Assembly (NCBI GenBank): GCA_003550325.1
Contig: QKWP01000141.1
Coordinates: forward strand, 188,386-252,385
DNA from: Gigaspora rosea
Taxonomy: Eukaryota; Glomeromycota; Glomeromycetes; Diversisporales; Gigasporaceae
Length of the DNA stretch: 64,000 nucleotides
Reading direction: 5' to 3'
In this document: one piece after another, positions 11,581 through 22,736 of the stretch
Layout of the letters: the number at the start of each line of letters is the position of its first letter
Numbering within the stretch: the stretch's first letter is position 1
Notes under the pieces: model-generated
What the model was told of the DNA's origin: nothing
Database searches by the model: none
The model's input: only the letters and a program-made list of their open reading frames with translations
Position numbers and translations under genes: made by a program

Positions 11581-13240
11581 GGTAAAAAAATTGGATTTTC
11601 AAATTCCACATTTTCAATTTGGACAATTTGGACAGTTTCTTTTTTTAAAATTTTAATTTTTTTTCCTAATACATATAGTTATTCTAAAAAATCCAACTTT
11701 TTAATACATGATATTTTTGAAATTTAGTATAATTAAATATTTTATTTTTTTTAAATAGAAGTGTATAGGAAATAGCACACAATCTCTTTAACAACATTAT
11801 TTTAAACATTATCTTAATTTATCAAAAACTGAAACCAATTATTAGCAAATTATTTACACAAACTTAGTGAAAAAATAAGTTCTAAAATTAATATTCAAAT
11901 AATGAATTAGATTAATTTAAAACTTTTTTTATATTTATTCAAAAAATTTAAAAACATATACAAAAGCTGATAATTCAACACAATTGTTATTTAAAATATT
12001 TATTATTTATAATAATTATAGTTCTACTGATAACTTTTGGAAAAAGAATTCTAAAATAGATATTGGAATTGAATTTGTGCCTAAAAATCATTCTTTATCT
12101 TTATTTATCTTTGTATACTGGAATAAAGATGCTTCTATAACACTTGCAAAACAAGTTGGTGTTAAATTATAGCAAATAATTCAATTTCAAAAGTTGATAA
12201 TTGGGCACATATATTAAGACTTATTATTGTAAAAAAGAAGCATTTACAAGTTCTCACCCTGTACTTTTAAACACATTAGATAATTATGAAGTCATAAACT
12301 TTCCATTATAAGTTCAAAGTGCACTGTATAGAACTATTACTATTTGAATAAAATTGTTAATAAAATTTTGAACCAAGACTTTTTAAAATAGTTTTATGCC
12401 AATATATCTCACTTTTAAAACATAACCCTTTATTTAATATCTACTAAAATTGGTTCCAAATTAAAATTGCTAAATTAAAAGCATTTTAAATGCTTATAAT
12501 AAATCATTTTATATAAATGAAGTATCTTAGTATACTATTAATTATAATTGTAATTATGATATAGATTAACTTCAAGGTTGGAAAAAATTGAATTATTTAA
12601 AAGCTTATAGAATTGCTTTTTACATTTTAATACTTCTGAGTTTGAATAACTATTTTATTATAAGAACAATTTGTGCACCAAGAAATTATAATTAAATCAG
12701 AAACAGCAAAATTTAATATTTGTAAAGGCAAAGTATTTTTTTATTACATTAATCCAAAAAATATTACTAGTGCTATTAATATATATATAGATTTTTTACT
12801 ATATTGATATAAATAAAAAATATTTAATACAAATTAACTCAATTTGACCTTATCTATGTTAACCAGAATAGTGAATTTTTTACAGCAACTCACTATAAAA
12901 TCATGATAATTCTAATATAAATTAACTCAACTTTAACTATTATATAACATGTATCACTAGAATAAGTTTTGTAACATATCTTTTTACAGTAACTGATGAT
13001 AAAAGTCAATTATTATTGCTCAGTTTGATGACTTTATTTGAACAAAGGAAAAATACCAGGAAAAACATGTAGAAATTTCGCTCGCTATGAATTATAAACA
13101 CAATTTAAATATATACAATATTTAGTCTCTAAAGAAATATTCCAAACTGAAACAAACTATCCGTCTTATTATCTATTGAACCTTCATATGAATGAGTGTA
13201 ACAAGGCAAAATCACATAGCCGTAATGAAAATCGGTTTAT
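11581..13240. other. AT-rich DNA with relic frames and a degenerate ~100-bp direct repeat
   Basis: 11984-12172 reads YNNYSSTDNFWKKNSKIDIG, protein-like but unassigned. At about 12830-13010 two related units (AATTAACTCAA..TTAACCAGAATA..TTTTTTACAGCAACT) follow each other. Nothing else is supported. Confidence 0.3.
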
Positions 13241-13247
13241 TGTTTAC

Positions 13248-13512
13248 CCATAGGTCCTTGCACTGCTATTGCCTAATCACAACATGAAGTCCTTGCAATA
13301 TATAGTCGCAGAGCCTAGTAATCCTTGCACTGTCATTGCAGCTCAATCACAAACATGAATCTTGCATTATAATTGTAGCTGCGAAGCCTAATCACCACCA
13401 TGAGGCTCTGCACTGCTGTCAAAGTTGTAGGGCTTTATCGCTAAAATGAGGTTATTGATACTATCGCATTCGCGACGCTCAATCACCAACATAAGGTCCT
13501 TTTACTGCTGTA
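13248..13512. repeat. Degenerate minisatellite, ~45-65 bp unit
   Basis: Five to six imperfect copies of a unit containing CCTTGCACTGC.ATTG and CTAATCACAACATGAA, with clear divergence between copies. It is less AT-rich than its surroundings. No coding frame persists across units, so it is treated as a tandem repeat. Confidence 0.65.
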
Positions 13513-14059
13513 CTATTAATTGGGAGAGTTTGTAATAATATGACTGATTTGCCTCTAATAGTTACTAGGTGATAAGTTTTCCGATTTACAGTACTCAAAT
13601 AAAGGCTTCTTCAGTACAATGCTAACTTACCTCCTTTGTTTTTTTTTGAGTAAAATCAAAGAAAATCTCCCTTTTTGCATTACTTTATTACATTTAAAAG
13701 CTTGAGTTTATATACATTAATGTGCTATCCAACAACTAATGTGCTGTCTAGCACGTTGACTGCTAACAAAAGATCATTTAAACCCAGCACGTTATGTGCT
13801 ATCTCAAACTTCTGAATTTGGTAATTGCTATTCCAATATATTTGCAATATATGATTATGTTAATGTTAACACATTAGCATGCTATATTATTTAAACAAAA
13901 AGGGAGGATTGCGTATATGGAAAGCATCGTGTAGAGCAGTTTTCCATTTAGAAATTAACTAATATCGATATTTAATGCATTATACAAAAATATAAATATT
14001 ATTAATAATAAATAAAGACTAGAAACTAAAGAACTATTAAGGTTTTAAGTTGTCCAAGT
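13513..14059. other. Intergenic, short repeated words only
   Basis: The words GTGCTATCC, GTGCTGTCTAGCACG, CAGCACGTTATGTGCTATC recur at 13720-13805 in both orientations. No gene is supported. Confidence 0.3.
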
Positions 14060-16253
14060 GAAGTTACAATTGAATCAGTATCATATGAGGCACAAACTGA
14101 GTATTTGAAAATCAACCATCTGATATGATTGGAACATTAATTTCTGCTAACCGTTGAGTCAAAAGCGCACATGATGATTCACATATTCTATTTGTCAAAA
14201 TTATAATATCTTTTTCAGTCCAAGGAAGTTTTGCAGGTGTTGAAAGTTCTAAAGTTCCACCATAAATTGCCGTTTGATTACGAAATGCTTTGAAGTGAAT
14301 TTAAGCTGTATACCACCAGAGTATATGTATTTTTTCCAATAAAATCCTTAACGTTGTTAAAGGAAATGTTTGTATTTACAGAAATAAACGTTTTATAATG
14401 AAATATATCCCTACTTTCAGTTTAATCTTTTTGAAGTTTCTTCTATGAATATTATTAGCATTCATATCCAATAGAAAATTTTGTATATTATGAAATAAGA
14501 GGTTAGTTATATATTGTGCAACAAAGACATCGCCACCATCATTAGTACTTAAATCCAAAATAATCAAACATAAATATTTTTAAATTTTTTTTTTAGTATT
14601 CCATATATATGTAAATAAAGTTTAATATTTATGATTCAACTTACATTTTTTATACCTATAGTTGCAAGTAATTCAAATCCAGAAGTCAAGTCAGACAAAT
14701 AAGGATACTTAAGAGCATCATCAGAAGATTCAGTTGAAATTAAGACCACTCCAAAATCTTGTAATATATAAAATCTTGCAATAAATGCATCAAAGATCAA
14801 ATTTGCTTTTCCAACTGAATTCCCATTAATATATGGAGAATTATATTGCCAAACTATGTTAGATTTATCATTAATAGGAACTTGCCATTCACAGAGAATT
14901 TTAGAGATTTTATCATTGCAATTTAATATGTAAGAAATGCTTGGTAATTGAGATTGTAATGTGAATGATTGTCCAGAAATGGAAAAATCACCATTTCTGA
15001 AAGAAAGTGATGCAAGTGCATAATTAAATCTAACCCTTGATCTCTTGATTTATTTATGTTATTTCTAGCAAATTCTGTAATCACATCATTTGCCGGTCTG
15101 TCATCTATATCTATAAATTGATATTGTATGCTTGTATTATATGACTGTGTGATTTCCTTTCTTTTTTTTTTTTTTTGACAAATGATAATATTATTTTGTG
15201 ACAAAAACAATAAGGCAAAGAAATTCGCATGATCATATAAAATGAACAAAAATAATAAATAATAATATATAATATCACCATAAAAATACAGTATAGTCAA
15301 TAATTTTATACATTGTATAACAGGCTCGACTTTAGTGATTATAACAAGTTTACTTTTTATCAAGAACTTTCCTTATATACTGTGATTAAGAAACACGCAG
15401 GGAAATGATTAAATATACCTATATTAATTATTACAATTTATACCTTTAGCAAATTAAAGTTTTTAATAACGCAAAACAATAATATTGATAATTAATCATA
15501 TGGGCTGCCGTCAATAGAAATAAGGCAGATTGACATTTTAAAAAAAATTAATACCTTAACTTTCACAGGCATATCTCTATGGATTTTAAGGCTATTTTGA
15601 AGATTTAATATTCAAAAGAAAGCTTAGATCATAGGCTTTCTTTTGAATATTAAATTATCAAGATGGCCTCAATATTCATAGAGATATGCGCTGTGAAAGT
15701 TAAGGTGTTAATTTTTTTTAAAATGTCAATCTGCCTTATTTCTATTGACGGCAGCCCATATGAAATAACTAAATTTGTTTTCATTATAAAAATAATTTAC
15801 CTCTCAATTCACTAATAAGATCCGCAACATCATAATAATCAAATAAAGTTATAAGTAGTTGAAGAAATTTGCAAGATAATTATATTATATAGTAAGATTT
15901 ATTGCATATTTACAATGAATGGTATTCATAAGAATAATTATTCTTTACTATTAAATCTAATTCAGATATTAGATCAATAGGCCAAAAAGTAAATCCTGGA
16001 TTTGGTTGTTCTTTTACTTTTTCTAGGAATATATAGAATCCTTTAAAGTATTCTTTCTATGTTTCTATTATCTAATATTTATAAAAAGTTTAATATAACT
16101 TTTGAATTTATATTTTATTTGTTTAAAATATGAATATGTACCTGAATTGCTTTTGTTTCATTATACGGTGTTAATTCATAACAGGCTTTTATATCCAAAT
16201 AATTAAGAAAATGTTCTTCCGAATAAATTGAATTAGTATGAATATTGTAAAGT
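14060..16253 (-). pseudogene. Peptidase S41 family (tail-specific protease-like) pseudogene
   Basis: Spliced minus-strand relic of an S41 serine peptidase. Exon A (16253-16142) reads YSEEHFLNYLDIKACYELTP and ends at a GT donor. Exon B (16056 to about 15911) reads EYFKGFYIFLEKVKEQPNPG then WPIDLISELD. Another open block ends at a GTAAAT donor at 15801. Next comes DIDDRPANDVITEFARNN, then after a frameshift VRFNYALASLSFRNGDFS through LLATIGIKN to a GTAAGT. Downstream are IILDLSTNDGGDVFVAQY and, near 14160-14290, LPWTEKDIIILTNR followed by CESSCALL. The last two are the conserved Asp-rich strand and the catalytic-Ser (C.SSCA) neighbourhood. Defects: at least two frameshifts, a lost AG acceptor before IILDL, and an in-frame TGA after the catalytic block. 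An inverted-repeat element (15501-15758) sits between two exons. Family assignment is strong; the exact 5' end is unknown. Confidence 0.8.
15501..15758. mobile_element. Palindromic MITE in the S41 pseudogene, TA/ATAT flanks
   Basis: Near-perfect 256-bp inverted repeat with ends TGGGCTGCCGTCAATAG and its complement, and a short unpaired loop near 15625. ATAT flanks both sides; because ATAT is self-complementary, the TSD could be TA (Tc1/mariner type) or ATAT. It lies between the exon ending at 15801 and the next coding block near 15140, so it may have entered an intron. Confidence 0.75.
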
Positions 16254-17667
16254 CATTTGATATACGATAATTTATCAAACCGAATTAAAATATTTTTTAT
16301 ATATATAGTAGTGATTATGAGACCATTTTATGTTATTTTAAATTGGTTTAATTGTTATTAAGATAGCGTTATATAATAATTTTTGTCTAAATTAAATGTC
16401 TATTTATACTTTAAAAAAAAACTTTTTCCTGCTATTTTCAATGATTTCTATTTCTATATTTACCTATTTTTGTCAGTTCGATATTTTATACTGCGTAATT
16501 TGTATCATATCTGAATGTTTAAGATGGTCATACTCCAATAATAATTCAGGAAATTTTTGAGTGATCATCCAGATAAAGTTTAGTGGATTAACATCAGGAC
16601 GCAGATACAAAAACAAGAAATGCGATAGGAAAATGCAATAAGTTATGTGAGAAGTAAGGTGATTAGGAGAGGTTATAAGAAACAAAAAAAAAGTTAGTAG
16701 ATAATATATGTTAATAGGGGAAGATGGGATAATGTATAGAATAGAGTGCAATTTGAATGAGTACACTTGGATTTGATGTAGATTATATTAAATGGATATA
16801 TTGTATTTGATATCTGATTTAACGATATTCAACTTTAAAGAGTATAACAATAATGTAAAAATAATTTATTTTTATTGCATATAGATTTATCATAAGAATA
16901 ATAAAGACATTTAAGTTTGTAATAATAACTTTCACATGAACTTTAGGTAACATAATGATATATAACTTAATAATGGTGCGTAGTATGAATAATGTGATAG
17001 TAATTAACAGGTATCTTTAAAAGTATAAGTATGGTAAAAAGGATTGAAAATTCTTGTATTTTTGATATCAGGATCAAAGAATAAGTATCCATTTGGTTAG
17101 GATGTTAAGAGAATGGACAGATAAATTTGCATTAATCATTCCAAAAATTTTGGTGAATATAACTGATAAGTATAATTATGTAAAAGGTTTGCTAAAAAAT
17201 ATTTATGATATTTATGATATAATTAGCTGGAAAGTGACATTTTTATAAATATTTTAGTAAAGATAGTGTATTGGTTGAGTATAGATTAACGCTTGTGTTC
17301 GATGTTAATCAGGCTAAGTTATGATAGAGTTAGGATAAGAACTTGGAAAGAAGTAGAGTATAATTTGACAATTAAAGTTGATTAATTAATATCAGGTAAG
17401 GATAGATATTTGGGAACTAATGTATATAATGGATGTGTAGAGACAAGTAAAGATAAAAACAAAAAAAAGGGAAGATACAATATTTGTTAGGTAAGTATTA
17501 AAAAGGATGATATGATGATTTGAAGAAATAAATTATATATGTGCATATTTGGTTATTTAGGTCCTATAACAAAAGCTAATCCATGTTTTATATTCATGTT
17601 TTTTCCATAAATGTTGCATATTCACGGAATTTATCAACTTAAATCATGAAGATAATTCGGCTTTTCT
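16254..17667. other. Intergenic, C-poor plus strand; one coding-like stretch
   Basis: A minus-strand stretch near 16620-16480 reads RPDVNPLNFIWMITQKFPE then LLLEYDHLKHSDM and ends at a possible GTAAAT donor, so it could be an exon relic; the family is not recognised. From ~16780 the plus strand has conspicuously few C residues. Confidence 0.35.
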
Positions 17668-17765
17668 AGATTTTGTCGATCATGTTGCAGGCAGATTCAT
17701 GGAGTTTTCAAAAAAGTATGGGGAAATAATGGAAATATTCAGAAAAAATTTTTTCAAGGAGTAAC
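17668..17765 (+). repeat. 95-bp direct repeat, copy 1
   Basis: Essentially identical to 18263-18357 (GATTTTGTCGATCATGTTGC .. TTTTTTCAAGGAGTA). Copy 2 begins immediately after the single N in the window. Confidence 0.9.
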
Positions 17766-18137
17766 TATATAAGGTTGGATGTATAATTGAGTAGTACAGA
17801 TTTTAATTACCGGTAGGCTCGCTACCATACGTATATAGAAAGAGCAAAAATTGGATAAAATAAAGGAGTAGAAAGGCTAGTTTTCTATGAATTTGTAAAG
17901 ATGCAGCAAATAGTATATTTTACCGGTGAGGTAGATATAAATGGTACAGTTGGGTTTATATAAGGTATAGAAAGAAGTTTGTGTAAAGATGGAATTTGTA
18001 ATGAAATAATCAATATTGTTATTAATTATGAATAGTAGGGATGTTAGCAGATTATTCTGTTTCATTTATTAATGAGCTTTAATATAGTAATATAGAAGTC
18101 GGGGCAAGCTGTAATATTGGTAACTAATAGTAATAAT

Positions 18138-18581
18138 CAGTGATAATTTTTCAATTAAAATTTACTGTGCGGATACCACACAATTCATAAACTTTTCTGT
18201 GTGGCAAATACTGAGAAAATGTTGCAACTGTGCGCACTACTTCTAAAATGACAATTATTTCNGATTTTGTCGATCATGTTGCAGGCAGATTCATGGAGTT
18301 TTCAAAAAAGTATGGGGAAATAATGGAAATATTCAGAAAAAATTTTTTCAAGGAGTATCTGACTCAGTATTAATTTTTCAATTAAAATTTACTGTACGAA
18401 TACCGCACAATTTATAAACTTTTCTGTGTGGCAAATACTGAGAAAATGTTGCAACTGTGCGCACTACTTCTAAAATGACAATTATTTCTGTGCGGCATCC
18501 GCACATCTACTGAAAAAAGATGTGCGCGAATTTTTGTTTCTGTGAGCTGCGCACAGTGCGCACAGTGAAAAATAATCACTG
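18138..18581. mobile_element. hAT-type MITE (CAGTGATAATTTTTCA ends), 8-bp TSD GTAATAAT, interrupted by a duplication
   Basis: Ends CAGTGATAATTTTTCA and TGAAAAATAATCACTG, flanked by GTAATAAT at 18130-18137 and 18582-18589. Inside, the first ~120 bp are repeated (18141-18261 and 18371-18487) around the N and the 95-bp repeat. The real element is probably ~215 bp. The right half is rich in GTGCGCAC-type palindromes. Confidence 0.8.
18263..18357 (+). repeat. 95-bp direct repeat, copy 2, adjoining an N
   Basis: Exact or near-exact copy of 17670-17765. It is preceded by an N at 18262 and followed by a second partial copy (about 18371-18487) of the MITE segment 18141-18261. This pattern is typical of two overlapping contigs joined at a gap. 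Confidence 0.9.
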
Positions 18582-18589
18582 GTAATAAT

Positions 18590-19409
18590 TATGAATGCAA
18601 TATTATGCAGGCGTAATATAAAGCATGTTTAGTAAATAGAGATCGAATAGTAATAAGAGTAAAGCAGATATAGATAATAAAAAGGAATAAGAGGACTTAT
18701 TTTCATAGAACTTTAGTTAACCATATATAGAAATAAATAGAGAGGATGAGAAAAGATAAAGAAAAACCATATTTTTGTGTTAACAGTAATACATATTATA
18801 TTTGTATAATTTGTATAAAAATCATAAAATACATAAATAGATAAATTAAAAGGGTGGAAGGTAATGTTTGCAAGGTGATAGAATTATTTGAAGATTAAAT
18901 ATGAAGGTTAAGAGAGATAATTGGAAAAGGTTATAATTTATAGGAGGTGAAAGAATATTTTGTGGTAAATAAGGATAAATAAAAATATTTAATATGTAAG
19001 TTGGTATAGGAATAATAAAGATTACATAAAATACTATTTTTTATTATTATATTTTTATTTTTTGCAAAAATTAAGACTTGCCTTAAGAGTAAAGATTTTT
19101 TTATAGACAGAAAAATAGTAAAAGTTTTAATACAAAAACTTTAAATGTTTATTATACTAAATTTTAATTAATATAGTTGATAAACAAATCTAAAATTTAA
19201 TACTTTGTTAGAAAAATATAGCTAAAATTAATGTTTAAAATTTTATTACAAAAATTTAATTTTAATAAAGGTTAAAGAAAATTTGCCTGCAATATGCACA
19301 AATTAAGAAATAGTTCCAGAGAATAAAAGATTTCACAAATCTCTAATTTTTAAAAACACAGATTAGAACTTTGAATTTAATAATGTAAGACCTATAGCAC
19401 TACAAGAAC
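18590..19409. other. AT-rich, C-poor intergenic DNA
   Basis: No gene or element is supported. It continues the C-poor composition of 16780-17500. Confidence 0.3.
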
Positions 19410-19417
19410 ATTTAGAA

Positions 19418-20441
19418 TAGGGATGTCAAAATGCTTATATAAACTCTGCCCAAGCAGGTTCCAAGCACAAACTTTTACAGTTTGCTTATAAATTTTTTAA
19501 GCACTGCTTAAAAGCAAATATGCTTTTAATGCTTCAAACCTGCTTAAAGCAATTATGCTTCAAATTTGCTTAAAAGCAAATATGATTTAAATTAGCTTAA
19601 TTGATTCAAATAAATTCTAAGAATACATATTTATTGGCTTTATCTGTTAATAATTTAACAATTAAATTTTTGTTACAATAGCTATACAAAGTTAATTATT
19701 GGATATAATAACCCAAATAGATCAAATTTTAAAAATTTTTATAAATAATTTTTTATATATTTTAATAAATTCTAAATAATAACAATTCTGAAAATCACAA
19801 TCCTGTAAATACATAATTCTAAATATAATCTAAATATCAAATGCCAAATTAAAATCAAAATAACTATAATATACTAATATCTAACCTTAACTAACTTAGT
19901 TTTTATTTTAACTCTAATAAAACTTAGAATTATTATTTCAAAATAATATTTATATATTTAAGATTTAATTTTTTGAAATTATAATTATTTTGAGTTTTTT
20001 TTTTAAAATATAAATTTTAAATTAATAATATATTGGTATAATTGTTCTTTTAATATTTTATATATTGGGCTATAGTACTATTGGAATTTAGATTTTTGGT
20101 ATTTTTAAACAATTTTAATAAAAACCAGTTTTAATTTGTTTTAGTATCAAAGTAAGAATGCTTCAAGTATAAACTAAATTGCTTGAGCAATTTGATATTT
20201 TTATTATACAAGTTTACTTATATAAAGCATACTTTTTTTTTAAAAAAAAAAACCCTTTCTATTGAAGGGACACCAGAAGGCATAAATATAAAGCATACTT
20301 GTATAAGCATGCTTATATAAATTTGCTTATATAAGCATGCTTATATTAAATGGTTTGTAAAAACTAGTTCAGTCTGCTTTGGTATCCAAGCAGGTATGCT
20401 TCGAGCATAAACCAAACTGCTTGAGCAATTTAACATCTCTA
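19418..20441. mobile_element. hAT-type element, 1.02 kb, 8-bp TSD ATTTAGAA
   Basis: Ends TAGGGATGTCAAA and TTTAACATCTCTA, flanked by identical ATTTAGAA at 19410-19417 and 20442-20449. Subterminal regions are packed with AAGCAAATTTGCTT and AAGCATGCTTAT motifs, as expected of transposase-binding subterminal repeats. The middle is plain AT-rich DNA without an ORF. It carries a small retroposon at 20235-20286. Confidence 0.85.
20235..20286 (-). mobile_element. Tiny 5'-truncated retroposon with 14-bp TSD
   Basis: A 52-bp insert is flanked by identical TATAAAGCATACTT at 20221-20234 and 20287-20300. On the minus strand it reads TTTATGCCTTCTGGTGTCCC .. AATAGAAAGGG followed by T- and A-runs, like the extreme 3' end of a LINE transcript. 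It lies inside the element 19418-20441. Confidence 0.75.
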
Positions 20442-20449
20442 ATTTAGAA

Positions 20450-21069
20450 GTACAACCAAAATTTTTACACAAAGACTTAGAAAGTTTTTATTAAAAAAAT
20501 ATTTTAAAAGAATATAACTTTGCAGAACTACTAGGTAATTCAACAAAAGAACCAGTTCATATAATTAATATGATTACAAAGAATACAAATCAAAAGCTAT
20601 AATTTTCTATAAGATATAAAAAAAGCTTTTACCTAATTTTGCTTATGGTTTTTGAACAAGCCTTTAGAAAATCAAGGTTCTAGAAATAATAATTACTTTT
20701 ATCCAAGATTAGAATGCACAGTTAGCATTCTGATACTTTAAATTATTATTCTAATTAGAAGTTTAAAAAAGAATAAAGACAATTAGTTATAGTTTTTAAT
20801 GATAATGCAACTTGAATCACAAAATATAAGAAGCAAATAGAAAAGACAATTTCTATAACAGACCTTTTTAAACTTAGATATTCAAACTAATGAAAATAAA
20901 ATCCAAATTAATATAGTGCAGAATACTTAAAAGCAGCACAAATTTTAAAAGCTAATCATATTTAATATAAAAACAATATCACAAAAAACAAGCCATTATT
21001 TTGTAGTTTAGCTAATTTGCTACAACTTAGCAGCCTTATTTTTTAAAAACTTATTGTATATTTTTTAAT
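20450..21069. other. AT-rich intergenic DNA
   Basis: No supported feature; short broken frames only. Confidence 0.3.
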
Positions 21070-21071
21070 TA

Positions 21072-21248
21072 CAGTTAGATCTCTCTAAATGCATAGTGAG
21101 GGGCTCTATAAAAAAACTATGAATTTAGAGAAGTATGTATTTAAAGAGATAAAAATCTATAAGTAAACATATGAGTTGGGACTAAGCTAAGTTATGCATT
21201 TAGAGAGGTTATGCATTTAGAGAGGTTGCATTTAGAGAGATCTGGCTG
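21072..21248. mobile_element. Tc1/mariner-like MITE at TA (CAGTTAGATCTCTCTAAATG ends)
   Basis: Inverted ends CAGTTAGATCTCTCTAAATG and CATTTAGAGAGATCTGGCTG, with TA on both sides (21070-21071, 21249-21250). A diverged partial copy of its right end lies at about 30178-30232. Confidence 0.8.
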
Positions 21249-21250
21249 TA

Positions 21251-22736
21251 ATAAGTTTAAGAGTAGAGTGTAATGACATCATAATTATTATAAAACTTAT
21301 TGTTATAATCATCAGTAACACAAAATTTCTAATACTAATATGTAATCAAATATTCTAGACATTTTATTTACTATCAAAGACTGGTCTTAATTTGGTTTGT
21401 CCTGTTGCAAAAAAATTTTTCTGTTGCAACTATCATTAACTTCTTGACATATTTTTTTGAAAAATTAAATATAAAATAATAAATTCTTTGCTTTGAAATG
21501 AAAATTCAGACATTGAAAATACTGTAAATATGTTTTTTTTTGATATAAACAAAAATACATCTTATTTAACTATAGTAGCAAGTTTTTGTATGCTGTGTTA
21601 CATAATATGACAATTTTACTATTATTAAAAATGATCAACATATACTCTATCTTTAAAATATAGTATTTTTATATAATGCATAAAAATTTTGCCCAGAATG
21701 GAAAAAGTTACATGTTTTAACTTACTGCTATTGGCTAATTTTAAAATAAATTTTAAAATTAATTTTAAAATATTTTTAATAATCAATTTTTAGCCAATCA
21801 AATTGCGAGAACTCGCAAAGGCATCAAATTTTACTATTAAATTTGTTGAAAATGTAACAAATTTTATAATCTCTGCCTTTAAATATTTTGTACTCTAGTA
21901 CTAAATATAGCAAAATAAAAAGATTTTTTTAGAAATATTATATTCCTAAAAATAATTTACTTCTTTATTTTTTTAAAATTTTTTAAAAAATTAAAATTAG
22001 TATCATTGGGTTAACTTTTTATTAGTACACTTCTCAATTTTTTAAAAAATACAACAATTCAAAATAAGCTATTTTGTATTTCTTTGTATAACTTTTGTTC
22101 AAAAAGGTTGTTTATTTTTGGGAATATATAGAAAATAAATTTAAAAAGAAGGCAAAAAAGAATTATAAAATTTTTAAAAATATGGTTTAACTCTAGACTT
22201 TAAAGAATTATTAGTTAAAAGCAAATCAAAAGAAATAATTAAATCAATGTTCCAAAGCTTAAACCCCAAAAAGCTATAGTATAAAATACTTAAAAACAAC
22301 AATAAAATAGTTAGTTTTTTAAAAGCTAATACTTTAAGACACAAAAAAGATACAAAAATAAAGCCACTTTTTAAAGCTAAATCAATTTACTACAAAATTG
22401 CAGCCTTTATTTTTTAAAAAAGTTATTTATTGTCAAGTTATTAAAGTAAATTTTTGTGTTTTTATATAACTTATTCAAAATATTGCATTTAGCAAAAAAA
22501 TAATAAAATATTTTTATTTTATATAAAAAATAGATATTTATAATTGCAAATAATAATCTAAAATAAATTTTAAAATAATAACTTGTAATTTCAATTGTAA
22601 AAATATTAATTTATATAATTATTTTTCTTACTATATCTTTTTAAATAACCTATCAACTTACAAAAAATATAACTAATCAAAATTTAGAAAATTAAAAATA
22701 TCAAAATTAATTATTTAAATAATTTTATAGGTTTAT
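21251..22736. other. AT-rich intergenic DNA
   Basis: A short hairpin at 21734-21806 pairs ATTGGCTAA with TTAGCCAAT across an A/T loop. No coding signal. Confidence 0.35.
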
